Source of the DNA: Diaporthe sp. PMI_573
Lineage: Eukaryota > Ascomycota > Sordariomycetes > Diaporthales > Diaporthaceae
Assembly (NCBI GenBank): GCA_021399435.1
Contig: JAJTUP010000049.1
Coordinates: 124,001-188,000 of the forward strand
Reading direction: 5' to 3'
Length of the DNA: 64,000 bases
Below the pieces are notes generated by a model. It ran no database searches, was not told where the DNA came from, and saw nothing but the letters and a program-made list of their open reading frames with translations. The position numbers were made by a program, and so were the translations under genes. Shown here piece after piece: positions 32,659 to 44,068 of this stretch (positions within the stretch are counted from its first letter, which is position 1; each line of letters opens with the position of its first letter).

Positions 32659-33122
32659 ATTGTCTTTCAAGTGGTCTTTGTCGTGCAGGCCGAATGATTG
32701 TTCTCGAATGGTCTTGAAGCGAGGGTGCGGTAGATTGTTGTGCGATTGCGAAGCAGAAGCAGACAAATCCTCAGTCTAGGAAATGCAGCTTTATATTGTC
32801 CATTTCTGGCAATTTATGTTCACGCCTAAGTCACATAGCAAAGGGTTCAATATAGTGTTTGACGGTGTCAAACTAGTTGGCCCGCAGCTTCGACTTTGAC
32901 GGCTTGACGGGGCCAGCGCGAATGTGCACCGCCAGACACTAAGACTTTTGGTGCGAAATAGCGGCGACTGGCACACACCGGTTTGCAGAAGATTGAATAG
33001 TCATTGTCTAAAGCCTTGCATAGCGAAAAACTACACTGTCTTCAATTACATTGTCTCTTGTCCCACTAGGGTCATCATTGTTGTTCCAACTTAGTAGAGG
33101 AACTCAAAGAATACAAATAGTC
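32659..33122 (+). mobile_element. 464-bp dispersed non-coding element, copy 2, with 16-bp TSD
   Basis: Homologous to 8585-9009 by shared ordered blocks. Both exact 16-bp flanks and the A-rich 3' end (CTCAAAGAATACAAATAGTC) are what target-primed reverse transcription leaves behind, so a SINE or a 5'-truncated LINE tail is the most natural reading. No ORF. RNA polymerase III A/B boxes were not identified with confidence, so the SINE label is tentative. Confidence 0.6.
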
Positions 33123-33138
33123 TATATCTTATATACCC
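33123..33138 (+). repeat. 16-bp target-site duplication, right
   Basis: Second exact copy of TATATCTTATATACCC. Confidence 0.8.
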
Positions 33139-33925
33139 CATAAAAGCATATCGAGGATAAGAATAGCCCCTTCTCCCTTCTTCCTGTCGACTTTTCTCCG
33201 GGCTGACTTGTACTGTATTGCGTTCTTCGTATGTAGTCAGACAGAGGAAAAATATACTGTCTCATATCTAGAAGAGATATTGTACACTGTGGTGAGAACA
33301 ATATGAAAGGTCCAGACAACGGAGAATGGGACAGACTGGGCACTTGATTCGCTGCCAGGCTTGGATGTGCATCTCGAGCCTCAGGAAACGCAGCGTTGTA
33401 ATGTTACAAATGCCCCAAACGCGGACTCTGCAGAGGCACGACAAGCATACCAGGTCCCCTTGTGCAGTGAACGGTGTGCGCAACGCCCCACGAATGCCTG
33501 CAGGTGCAAACCGAAGAGCCCCCTTCCAATCGAGTAGACTAGCGCAGGTGCATACCGCCGATCTTAAGTGAACGCCGTCCCCTGCTTGCCTGCCAAATCC
33601 TTGTGACGCCGCATTGATTACATGCGCTGGACAAAATACTCTGATACCGCTGGGGCATTCTCGAGTCTACCCCGGCTTTGATTGAGCTGGCACGCAGGTA
33701 CGCTTCCTTGCAGCTCTCACTCACCTCTGCACCTGCACTGCAACGCAACATTGGGTCAGCACTGTTGACCCTGATATGCTTTCCTTCCCTCGCGCCCCTG
33801 ACCCGGGAGAATTACCGTGCATACGCCAAGTGATTTGCAACTTTGCTTCGTAACGTCCACCTTTTTCTCACACAGTCATTCCAAGGAATGAATAAGTCTA
33901 GTCTAGTCCGGCCATCGACTTTCAG

Positions 33926-35094
33926 AGTTATGACGGATGTATGAAATACACAGAGCAGCTCAGACACTACGTGACGGGCCCACTTGGCATGGTGAGTACG
34001 ACCACCAGCCCTGGCATTGATGATCGAGCTGTGTTACCGCCGTCGCAAAGCAGCTCGGGGAGTGATTATGGCGACAACGCACCGTAAGAACCTTTCAATT
34101 GCACCCGGGACTTTGCTCATCCTCATTGTGATCCTTTTTTCTTATTGTACTCGGCATGTCTTCAACAGTACAGTAACTGAACCTGATCTCTATCAGCGGA
34201 GGCGGCCTCGTCTCCACGATATCAGATATGTCCGCATTTTTCCACGCAATCCTCGCACGCAGCGAAGCTCTCCTCACCCCAACAACCATCAACTCGTGGC
34301 TCAAGCCCCACAGCCCCGCTGGCTCGAGCCGGTCCTCTGTCGGCAAGCCCTGGGAGATCTTCACCCCAGACGCCGGCACACTAACGCCGGACCACCCCCA
34401 CACGGTGCCCATCTACGCCAAGTATGGCGCAGCGTTTGGCTATAATGCTTAGGTGGCGGTTGTCGACAACTACGGGATCGCTGTAATTGTGCTCACAGCT
34501 AGAGACCCGAAGGCTTACCAGGTCATCTACGATGCCACCCTCAGCAATATAGTGCGGGCAGTAGACAAGGCTGCGAGGGCTAAAGCTAATGTAATGGTGT
34601 ATACGGGATCCTTTCAGGGGCCTTGCTTAGGTGGGACGGACCAGACGTACTTTAATGTCACGGTCGAGCAGGATGGCGATTCGCTCAAGCTCTCTATTGT
34701 GGGAAGGAATGGCTCTGACGTCCTTACTGCAGCGAGGGAGATCTGGGGAGCTACTGTCGGACAGTTCCTCCCAGGGCCAGGGCTGAGCGGAGATTTCAGG
34801 ATCTTCCCCGCTAAGATTTTCGAGGTGTCTAAAAGTCATCACGGCACGGAAGTTGTTCGCGAAGACTGGCGGGTCTGGTGGCCCAACGAGCCGACTGAAA
34901 GTAACACTGGATCAGATATCCCTGGAGTCGGGTTCAGTGCCCAGAAAGACTGTCTGGGATGGACGACAGCAGATTGGTTGTACTATGGGAACGAAGCTCT
35001 GGACCACATCGTCTTTGTCAAAGACACGGATCCAGGCATGGTAATTGGTTTAGAGATCCCGTATTTGCGGACGGGCATATTGAGTCGGGTCTGA
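33926..35094 (+). pseudogene. Serine beta-lactamase-like hydrolase, 5'-truncated, with nonsense codon
   Basis: Two exons can be read: 33926-34083 (YVTGPLGM, STTTSPGIDDRAVLPPS, YGDNAP) and 34197-35094 (GGGLVSTISDMSAFFHAIL, WLKPHSPAG, VGKPWEIFTPD, then VAVVDNYGIAVIVLTA and a beta-rich C-terminal domain). This order is that of fungal penicillin-binding-protein/beta-lactamase-related enzymes from their middle to their end. The N-terminal third with the catalytic SxxK is not found upstream, so the copy cannot be active as such. A TAG (34450-34452) interrupts GYNA-VAVVDNYG where the family normally has glutamine; CAG to TAG fits RIP. The rest of the frame to 35094 is clean, so the decay is recent or light. 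It lies within the 17.2-kb insertion. Confidence 0.75.
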
Positions 35095-35305
35095 AGGAAG
35101 GGGCCAGAATGTTGATTCCCATACGTTACGACCTTGCTCCTTGTTGCGTGCTTTTACTGTCCTTGCTGTACATCAAGTCTTGAAATTCTGCTTGTGGGAT
35201 CATGACCCGATTATGATAACTGTGGCACCTGGATGGGTAGGCGTGCCTAATGCCCTCGCACGAAAGGGGCATTAGTGTTCGATACTTGACCTCCCCCATT
35301 TAGAG

Positions 35306-35976
35306 CTAACAAGTACATATGTTGGGGTTGCAGTGTCCCCCACACGAAGTATCGCAAAGTTTGACAAACGTGGGCGTCTGGATCTGAATGGTGAACTCTC
35401 CGGCATAGCTGCTGACCCCGTCCACCGTCTTGTTGATACTGTAGTAGCCAAACTGGAAGCTCGAGCCCTGAGCCCACTGCTCGACGATATCCTCCCGCAT
35501 CGCGACCCAGACGTTCGAGATGTCGGCGCCAGCTTCCACCCAGGTGGCCGTCGTGTTCGGCGCTACCGTTGCATATGTGAGGAACAAGCCCTTGAGGCCA
35601 GAGGCTGAGTTTTGATAAAGAGTCCCGATGCCAAAGTTTGTCTGGCCTTCGCGAGTTGGGCCGGCGTTATATCTGCGGTCGAGTTAGCTGATGAATTCAT
35701 ATATTCGCCGGGCCTGGCCTCTGCGAAAGGGTTTTGCACTGACTGAGGAAGAAAGAGCGGATCGAACTGCGTCAGGCCCGCCTCGACATCTTCCGCAGTA
35801 AACCCGCCACATTGATCCGTCGTCCTCGTCGAATTGAAGTAGTAAGACGTGCCGTCTTCTGCGCCGGCGACTGTTCCGTCGGATCTCTTGCTCTCTGTAT
35901 GACTCGAGCTCAGGACAGCTGCGGTAGCGAAGCTTGTCGTGGAGATTGCTAGGGCTAAAGCTTTCAACAAGAACAT
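35306..35976 (-). CDS. Secreted protein with cysteine-rich C-terminus, 2 exons
   Basis: Exon 1 35976-35744 and exon 2 35672-35306 give 199 aa; the intron begins GTCAGT and ends CCGCAG, phase 2. The join reads FDPLFLPQ then YNAGPTREGQTNFGIGTLYQ. Residues 1-20 (MFLLKALALAISTTSFATAA) are a signal peptide. The mature protein has TDQCGGFTAEDVEAGL, several N-glycosylation sites (NTTAT, INKT), GADISNVWVAMREDI, and the end KLCDTSCGGHCNPNICTC, five cysteines in 18 residues. The family is not recognised; the tail suggests a disulphide knob. It has no internal stop despite sitting in a decayed region, and it may be mobile-element cargo. Unspliced reading gives a dead-end frame after the first 150 codons, so the intron is well supported. 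Effector-like in form only; no function implied. Confidence 0.7.
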
Positions 35977-37611
35977 TTTGGCGGTGTTGCGATTTAGGGC
36001 AGAAATTGTTTTGGTATAGCAAAGAAGGTATGCATATTTTTTGACTAGCACGCAAACATTGAATCTCCTGATTATTTTGCTGAAATTTTATACTGAGCAC
36101 AACCCATTGTACCACCGCCTGGAAACGTTGTAGCCAAGCGCCTGGTTTCTCATCCTACCTCGTATTTTTCTTCGTCTGTAGAACGTTACAGTTCAGATTC
36201 GCGTGTTTCCGTACCGGGCGGTGAGTTCCTTTGGACTAAATCAGGTTAGGACTTCTTGGACGTGCAGCTTGTGGTGTGAGGTTCAGTCAGCAGTACGAGA
36301 GGGGCCACGTAGCCTGCGCTGGAAATACGAGGCCTCTCCAAGTCGTGCAGCGGAAATGGTTCTATCCATACTTTTCATTGGTACTTTGGGCTTGGGGAGC
36401 AATGTCTGCAAATTGCTGCGAATAGCGGAAACGGTTGACACTGGTGCTGCCCGGTGTACACGATCTGTGGCTCTCGGGCCCGGGTGATTTCGTTCTGGGA
36501 GGCGAGAGAGGACTCAGAGTAAGATTTTGGATGGAACTACGGTAGTATTCTACTTTTTTGGTACCTGGAAACGAACTGACTGGGGGCAAATTCCAAGGAA
36601 ACGACGAAATAAGCTCCATGCAGGCAACCACAGAAGCTTCTAGTTATCCATGCAGCATTATTTGCAGGCCTAGCTTCAACGTTCACCCATAAAGGTGTGA
36701 AATACAACCGACAACTCCGAAACCCACCTCAAAATGCGAAATTACTGCAGGAGCCGACCAAGCTAATGCAAGTCATACAAACACTATTAGCAAAAAGCCC
36801 ATACACCCTGACCGATGACACCGTTCGGGAAGGTCACACGGGGCGACAGGCTGGTGAATTACACGGCCATTAATTAAGAACTTGGAGGTGTACAATACAT
36901 GGTAGGCTTAAACTCTGCTCCCGCTGGACTTTTGCATTATGTAATGGGCAGCTGGCTGTCTTTATCAACATACTCAACTACCTATAATCCGGGCCAAGTG
37001 GATTTGTGAGGTTGCCAAGCTCGGGGATCACCTCCGTGGGGATCCTATTTTCCGTATTAGCGAAAAAGCCGATGAATTTTCCCGACAGCATCGGAAAATT
37101 GTCACGATGCTAAATGATGGCTGGATAAGTTCCCTATGCTCCCACAAGATGTGGAACTACACAAGGACTATTCAGAGAGACACTTAGTAATTTATATCCA
37201 GCTGGGACGAATCGATTTCGTCAGGCGCTCAGTTAAAGTCCAGGAAGGACTTTCTTAAGTATCTACTGCAGCCTGCTCTCACTACAAATCAGTTGTGCAA
37301 TAAAGATCTGCAGCTTTTGTTAACACAGTCACGATGATAATTCCTGTAAGCATCCTCTAGGCATCATGAAGCTTTTCTGACGCCAGTCCCAGAAATAGTC
37401 ACATTTAGTGCGATTCATCGGCGAGGATAATTAGAGGGAATACATTAGCAAACCAGTTGACGCCAATATTGACAGTAAGTTGCCTTGCCTTAAGTCGTCG
37501 TTACAAAAGGCTCACATTCTAATAGTCGGAGCTGCCCTAGCAGCATCCATCCCGGTTCCGGTCCGTATCTTTACCAGTACTTTAGCCCTTAATACTTCAA
37601 CAAAGTCAACG
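35977..37611. other. AT-rising intergenic stretch before the copia element
   Basis: No gene recognised. Promoter of the secreted protein on the left; from about 36650 the sequence becomes AT-rich. Ends at the 5-bp target CAACG of the retrotransposon. Confidence 0.45.
37607..37611 (+). repeat. Copia target-site duplication, left (CAACG)
   Basis: Partner TAACG at 44225-44229; the single difference is a C/T transition, as elsewhere in the element. Confidence 0.7.
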
Positions 37612-37767
37612 TGTCACAAATCAGGGGCTCTATATCGTTACTACGCTCTTTTTAGCTTAGCGCCATTGGTCCCCGAGCATATAACCATGCTCAGAGCCCC
37701 CCATTGTCTGTAGATTAGAATACCAGTTCACTTGCTTTATTCGATAGCCCTACTCGAAACCGTGACA
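37612..37767 (+). repeat. Copia 5' long terminal repeat, 156 bp
   Basis: Begins TGTCAC and ends GTGACA, the canonical TG...CA with a 6-bp inverted terminus. The same length as the 3' copy at 44069-44224. By eye the two differ at 17 positions, all transitions, 16 of them C or G here and T or A in the 3' copy. Confidence 0.92.
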
Positions 37768-37781
37768 GTTATAAGCCCGGC
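37768..37781 (+). promoter_or_regulatory. Primer-binding site of half-tRNA(iMet) type
   Basis: GTTATAAGCCCGGC starts at the base after the 5' LTR. It matches the complement of the anticodon arm of eukaryotic initiator tRNA-Met (GCYGGGCTCATAAC) except for one G-to-A change. Drosophila copia and relatives use this internal part of the tRNA, not its 3' end. Confidence 0.6.
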
Positions 37782-40700
37782 TCTGACTTAATTTTCCCCT
37801 AGACACGCGTTTTTAAGCATAGTCTTCTCATCGTTTAGCAGCTTGTTTTCTCATTATCTTTACTCTATTACTATGTCTTTATTTAATAGCTCTGATTATA
37901 TCCCTACTGGAAATATGCTCCTAAAGGATCAAAAGAGCTTCCCAACGTAGTACCTTTAGCTATAGTTTAACTTAAAAGCTAAGGGAATTTGAGAGCTTAT
38001 TAACCCTAAGGTAGAATCTACCAGCTTGATTTCAACCTTATCCCTTCCCGAGTACATGAATCTTGATAGCTTGCTTAATAAGAAGCAAGTTGACTCTTAA
38101 ACGGCCTATATGCGCAAAACAATTGAGTAGGAGAAATCCGAGTTTTCTATTGTAGAGCATGGCCTATAGCCGCTTGAGCCGAAAGAACCTAATATTGAAG
38201 ACACCCAGAAGGAGCTCGCCGAGTACCATAAGGCCTAGGCTAAAATCTCCTTAGTTTTGTCTATTGTTTCTAATAAAGAGCTTACTATTCTTAATTGGGT
38301 AAACCAAACCGTTGATAATTCTCTGCTTGCTTTGGTATAGATTTGAGTAATGAATAACGGAGGAGCTATGCTAAAAAACCTTCTCCAAGCCCTTAAAGAT
38401 AGCCTCAAGCCCTCGGAAATAAGCTTGAAGACAATAGTAGCCGAAGAATACCAAGTATACCTCTCTAGCATAAGAGCGGGGGGAATCGACTCTATTAAGT
38501 AGTACGCCTAGTGGCTCCAAGCATATGAATATGCTAGGGCCTACCAGCTCGTTGAGGTTAATGGTATACTTGCTACTAAGGAGTTTATTTACGCCGTAAG
38601 AGCCTGATTAGCTCCGGGATAGGCGAGCCGTGTAATTTAAGACCTTGTTTAAGACGACAAGCTTGGTAGAACCCCTCTTATACTTAAAGAGATGGGTAAA
38701 TAGTTTAATGGCGTTTCTAACAAACTAATTGGACGCTTAAAGGGCCCAGGCATGTTTGCTATATTAAAAGGAGCCCTTGAGTCTAATGCTTGAGCCCCTG
38801 AGACTAGTGTCTAAGTACTTGACTCTACCTCTCGGCAAAAGCAGGGTTTTAAGTGCTTCTGTAGAAGGAATGAAAACTCTATTTATAGTTGGCTACCCAA
38901 GCAGTATATTTAGCTTAAACAAGCTATAAAAGGATTATCTCTGAGAGCTAAGGAGCTTGAATACAATGCTTTAACCCCTACTGTGGCCCTAGCTATTTGG
39001 AAGTAGCTTAAGAAGGAAAAGTAGTCTAAGCTAAGTACTAAGCTTGCTAATATAGGGTAGATAAGCTAAAGCTAGTAAAAAGATAGTAAAAAGAGCAAGG
39101 ATAGCCTATATCTTAGAAATATTAATACGTTCTTTTAGGAAAAAGCTATTTTCAAGTATTCTACGGTTTATTTTACAGTATACACCACCCTATATTAGCT
39201 CTTAGAGAGTACCCTAATTGATAACTGCGGAGCTTCTTATCTAGTTAACACTATAGATCTCTTTATGCTGGGGAGCTTTTAAGCTACTTAGCCAAGAGAT
39301 ACCATAGAAGCCGGAACAACGAGCTTTCTAATTACTAGTTAAGGGACTTAGATACTTAAGAAGGTTTTAAGCTTAGCAGAGGGACCTAATACTATAGACC
39401 TTACTCTCTTAAATATAGTTATAGTAGAAGGTTTTTATATAAATATTATCTTAGAAGCTTGGTTACTAGGCTTAAAGGTATGGTATTCTAGGTATAACTA
39501 TATGCTTTAGAGTAGAATAATGAAAAGGAGCGTGGTATTTAGGTAACTTAAGCACTACTATAACTTAGTTTTTATTAAATATAAGCTACTATTTACCTAT
39601 TTAAATGGACTAAGCTTTCTAACTAGTGAGGCTGGGATTGTAACGTTTCTAGTAATTTCTAAGCCAAGACAAATTTCCACGCAGTAGAAACCAGTACAAG
39701 AAGACTTAGAGTAGCTCTAGCACCTAAGAACAGGTTATCTAGGTCCAGAAGCTCTAAGGGTACTAGTGTAGGCTGTGTAAGGAGTGAAGATAAACGGAAT
39801 AGCTCGTTTTTAGTATAAGCACTACTCTTTAGCGTATGCGAAGCAAGTTATGTCAAGACAAGTACCAGAAGACCGCGCGAAGCGCCTTTTTTAGCATATT
39901 AGCTAGGATCTATTTGATTTCCCGCGTAGTCTAGATAGCTTAAATTAGTTTCTAGTAATAAAGAATGAATTTTCTAGTGTTTTATTTAGAACCCCTCTTA
40001 GAATAAAAGCTATAAAAGACGTATTTCCTATACTTAGAAACTTTATATATATAGTATTAAGGAGGTATAGGCTTGCTGTCTACAAAATTTGACAAGATAA
40101 CGATACTTTAGTTATTTCCAAGCGTGGTAGCACTAAATATTAAGTCTGGTGTGCCGAGGAAGGAATCGAAATTAAGCTTACACCAACCTTTACCTATAAA
40201 CTAAACAGAGGTTCTGAGTATGCTGGTTAAGAAGTGATTATAAAGTTGATAAAAATGCATATCTTAGTAAACCTACCAGAGTGTGTATAGCTGTGGACGA
40301 GCATGGCTGCTACCTTTCTATATAATTGATCTCCTTGACAAAACAGTACGTAGTAGTTACCTATTTAAGTTCTCGAGTCCTGGTTTGCTTAGTATTTTTA
40401 CTAGTATGCTCTATTATATATATACAAGCTTATAGCCGACCTTTACCTAGATTAGGTAGGAATATATACCTATGGCTGTCGAGTATATCCTTTAGATAAA
40501 GATTAAGAGGCAAATCAATAAAGGAAGGCTTTTAAGGTTAAACCTCGAGTATATATAGGTTACCTTATAGGCTATTTAGCTTTAAATATCTACTTTATTT
40601 AGGTTTCTAAGCTTGATTAGGTAATTTGAACTCGGAACGTGGCTTTTAACAAGACGTTCTTTTACAACTTAAGTAGGGAAGATGACTTACTAAGTACGTT

Positions 40701-43075
40701 AGAGATAGAGGAAGTTATGCTTTATATCATAGAAATCAAGGAAATAGTGGTAGATTTGCTGCTTGGATAGATGCTTGGAATTTCTAAGTAGTAGAGACTA
40801 AGTAATTAGCCTTCTAAGCTTGCAAGTAGATAGCTTGCGAGCTCAAGGGTGGTGGGGGATTACTTGCTTACATAGTTTTCGCCAAGCTTAGAAGGCATGG
40901 CGCCAAGCCTAGAAAGCACGGTATAGTTTTTACCAAGCCTAGAAAGCATACCTGAGCTGCTCGCGGCTAGGGGTGTTAGTAATGAGGAAGGCCCTATAGG
41001 AGTTTTTTAGCCTGTTGACGAGCAGGCTAACAATACTGAAGTTTTAGAAATAAGTACCTGAATCGCTCGGAGCCCTTTCTTTAAGGAAGTACGTACTGAG
41101 GATATGATTGTAATATACATAGAAGCAACGCCACTACTAGAAATCGAGCCTCCTACAGCTTAAGAAATATAGACAACCCCTCTACCTGCTTGAAGGAGTA
41201 GATAACAAAGAGGAATGCCCCTAGAAAAAGGGGGTATATTTACCACGATGCTCTATAAAGACGGACTGATTAATGTCCCTGGAGCTCGTGACTAGTCTCT
41301 TTTCTTTAGTACTTTTATACCTAATTAGCTAAAAGCACTAAGAGAAGGAGACCAAGCATACATAATTCTCTATGCTGTGCTATATGCTGTAGTATGCTAG
41401 TATTTAGCAGCTTGAATCAACGCTAGTCTACCTCCTAGTAAGCAGAGGCTATATTAAAGCGAGCTGCTTACTCTACTACCTAATAACTGGAAAGAGCTCT
41501 AGAATTACCCTGTTAAATACCTCCTTGTCTTAGCAGCTTACGCTGAGCTGAAGAATTAAATTAAAATGGGAGCCTGGAAGATAATTGAGTGCTCGAAAGT
41601 AGTTGGGAGGCCTATCCTACTTAGGTGGGTTTTCTTATATAAATGGGATTAAGATGGTTTTTTAGAGTGTAGTAAAGTATGTTTTGTAGTGCATGGAGAT
41701 ATGGAGCCTATTAATACTCTCTAAAGTATATGTTACCACGTTTGCTGCTAAATCATTTCGAATTATAATGGCTATAGCTGCTTGTTTTGATCTCGAGATT
41801 AAGTAGTTTGATATAGTTAATGCTTTTCTAAATGTAGTGCTTAATGGAAAACTAGTATTTACTGAATTCCCTGAGGGATTTAAGGAAGCTAGGAAGTGCC
41901 TTGAGCTGTATAAAGCAGTCTATGGGCTGCGAGATGCTCTACTTCTTTAGTATAAAGAATTTACCTTTATACTTTAGAAGCTTGGTCTATTAGTGAATCT
42001 AGAAGAGAGCTGCCTATTTTAAAATAAGTAGAAAACCGTTACTCTAGTGTTTTTTGTTGACGACTACTTGGTTCTTTACTATGAGAAGGATAAGGTAGAA
42101 GCTCTAGCTATTATAGATGGGCTAAAGTGAGTATATGAAGTGAAAGACTAAGGAGATGCTGAGTGGTATCTTAGAGTTTGAATTGTGTGAGATCGAGCAG
42201 CTTGGAGGCTGTATTTGGTCCACGACTTATATATTGAGAAGATTGCAAGGTGCTATGACTTAGTAGAAGGCCTGTTTCCGAGCATTCTGATTCCAGCTAT
42301 AAGGCTTTTAGTATTTAAAGGAAAAGTAATAAAAGAGTAGGTTAAGGCATACTAAGAAAGGGTAGGCTTGATTCTGTATACAGTAATTATAATTTAAGTA
42401 GATATAGCTTTTACGGCTGCTTAGCTATTCCTTTTCCTGCTTAACCCTGGACTATAGTACCTGGTAGCAGCCAAGCAGTATATTTCTTACCTATTTAAAA
42501 CCTGTATGCTCTCTATTAGGTATGGGGACCAAGGGGAGGATACGCTTGTTTTTGCGGTAGACGCTTCTTTTGTAGATAATGAGAAAACTAGGAGATTGTC
42601 TTACGGGTATACTGTAATGCTCTATAGAGGGTTAATCTATTAGAGAACAGCTTAGCAAGATATAGTTACCACGTCTACTACTAAAGCTGAGCTTCTAGGA
42701 GTTGCTTATACTAGAAAGGAGCTGATGGTATTAAAGAGACTAATTACTAAGCTTGCTATTAATATAGCTAGTGTATAGAATCTCTATAATAATAACTAAT
42801 AGACTATTTGCCTAGTTATAGGTAAGCATGGTAGAGTAACAACTAAGCTTCGCTATATAGATATATACAATATATAGCTAAAGTAAAAGTATGTAAAAGG
42901 GACCTTTTAGGTGCTCTACTTGCCTATAGAGCTTATGCCAGTAGATGGGCTGACAAAACTATTATTATAAGCTTAGTTTAAGTATTTTAGGAGGACTTTA
43001 AATCTTTAAGATATAGTAGGGGTACTTAAAAAAGCATAAGATAGTTGAATTTTTTAGGGTTGCCCCTAAGACTAC

Positions 43076-43682
43076 CTACTCAAAGAGTAGGTTAACTAGG
43101 GCGTAGAGGCTCTCTTTAAGCTTATGCTTGTTAGTAGTATACTCCTTCTTGATAGCCGTAGGCTTGTTATTATTATTCTCCTCCTCCTCGAGCTCCTCCT
43201 CTTGTTTATCCTTGTTGTTGTTACCCTTCTCCTCCTTCTTTTTGAGCTCCTCCTTAGGAGTGGCGAGCAGCTTACATACCATATGGCGTGTGTTAGCAAG
43301 TTGCTGCTTGAAGGATTAGCGATATAAGCTTCTTAAAGGATAAAAGAGTACCTATGCGGGGGGAGCTACTGGCCTTGAGGAGCCTGGTGAGCTTGTTGGC
43401 AGCGGTGACAGCGTGTGCGGGGGATGGCTTGCACTTGTGCCTGGACGAGTACTGTAGATACTGCTTTAAGTGGCTAGGATTAACCTACTTAAAGCAGGTA
43501 CCTACCGAGCTACCCGCAAGAGTAGACCGTATATACTCGAGGTAGGGAATAGCGTGGCAAGCCTTGTGGGTGGGGATGTCCTTGTTATCTAAGGAGCTTG
43601 ACTCCTCCTCCTCCTCCTTATGGGGAGGGACTACTACCTTCTTGACTACCTTGCCCTGCTCTAAAGTTAACAAAATACTTAA
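43076..43682 (-). other. Antisense coding-like region in the copia 3' tail
   Basis: Between pol and the 3' LTR, the minus strand holds coherent hydrophilic reading: 43673-43485 (VVKKVVVPPHKEEEEESSSL, then KDIPTHKACHAIPYLEYI) and 43282-43076 (MVCKLLATPKEELKKKEEKG, ending LKESLYALVNLLFE). Frames in between are linked through stops that could be RIP-made and a CHRCQQAH patch. The plus strand here reads only serine/leucine low complexity. It could be an accessory antisense gene carried by the element, captured host sequence, or a composition artefact. Confidence 0.35.
43186..43260 (+). repeat. CTCCTC-rich low-complexity tract
   Basis: Repeated CTC/CTT triplets encoding Glu/Lys runs on the minus strand. 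Confidence 0.7.
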
Positions 43683-43768
43683 AATATAGCTTCCTTTAAG
43701 CTTAAGCTTACTTTGTTAGCAGCATAGGCCGCCAGTCGCATGCTCGTTGCCTCCGAGCGGGACGGCAT

Positions 43769-43822
43769 TATATATATATGTGTATGTGTGTGTATATTTG
43801 TGTGTATGTGTATGTATGTCTG
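43769..43822 (+). repeat. TA/TG microsatellite
   Basis: TATATATATATG followed by alternating TGTGTG and TATG units inside the copia 3' tail. Confidence 0.8.
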
Positions 43823-44068
43823 AAAACATATAGAAAAAGAGGGTTGGCTGCTTAGAATTACCAGAAACAAGCATTAAAAGCTAGGGTATGAAGGGTTTAA
43901 GTATGTATTTGAGTATAGAAAGCGCTTATAGTAGTCGCCTATTTATTTCCTATTGTTTTATTAAGCTTTCCATTGTTTTATTTAGGTGTGTAAATGCTTC
44001 TATTGTGGCTAAAACACTATAATAGCGAGCCTACGATCGTTATAGACGACTTTATCGTCTGGGGGGTG

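Larger units (their letters stand above)
31900..33925. other. Intergenic, holds the repeat copy at 32643-33138
   Basis: Apart from the dispersed repeat and its target duplication, no gene is recognised. A TATATATA tract at 32070-32077 lies upstream of the metalloprotease. Confidence 0.45.

Noticed and set aside
28303..36866. Shared 9-mer ATTACACGG (28303 and 36858) as nested element ends
   Set aside because: Repeated 9-mers are expected by the hundreds in 17 kb, and neither site splits a gene.
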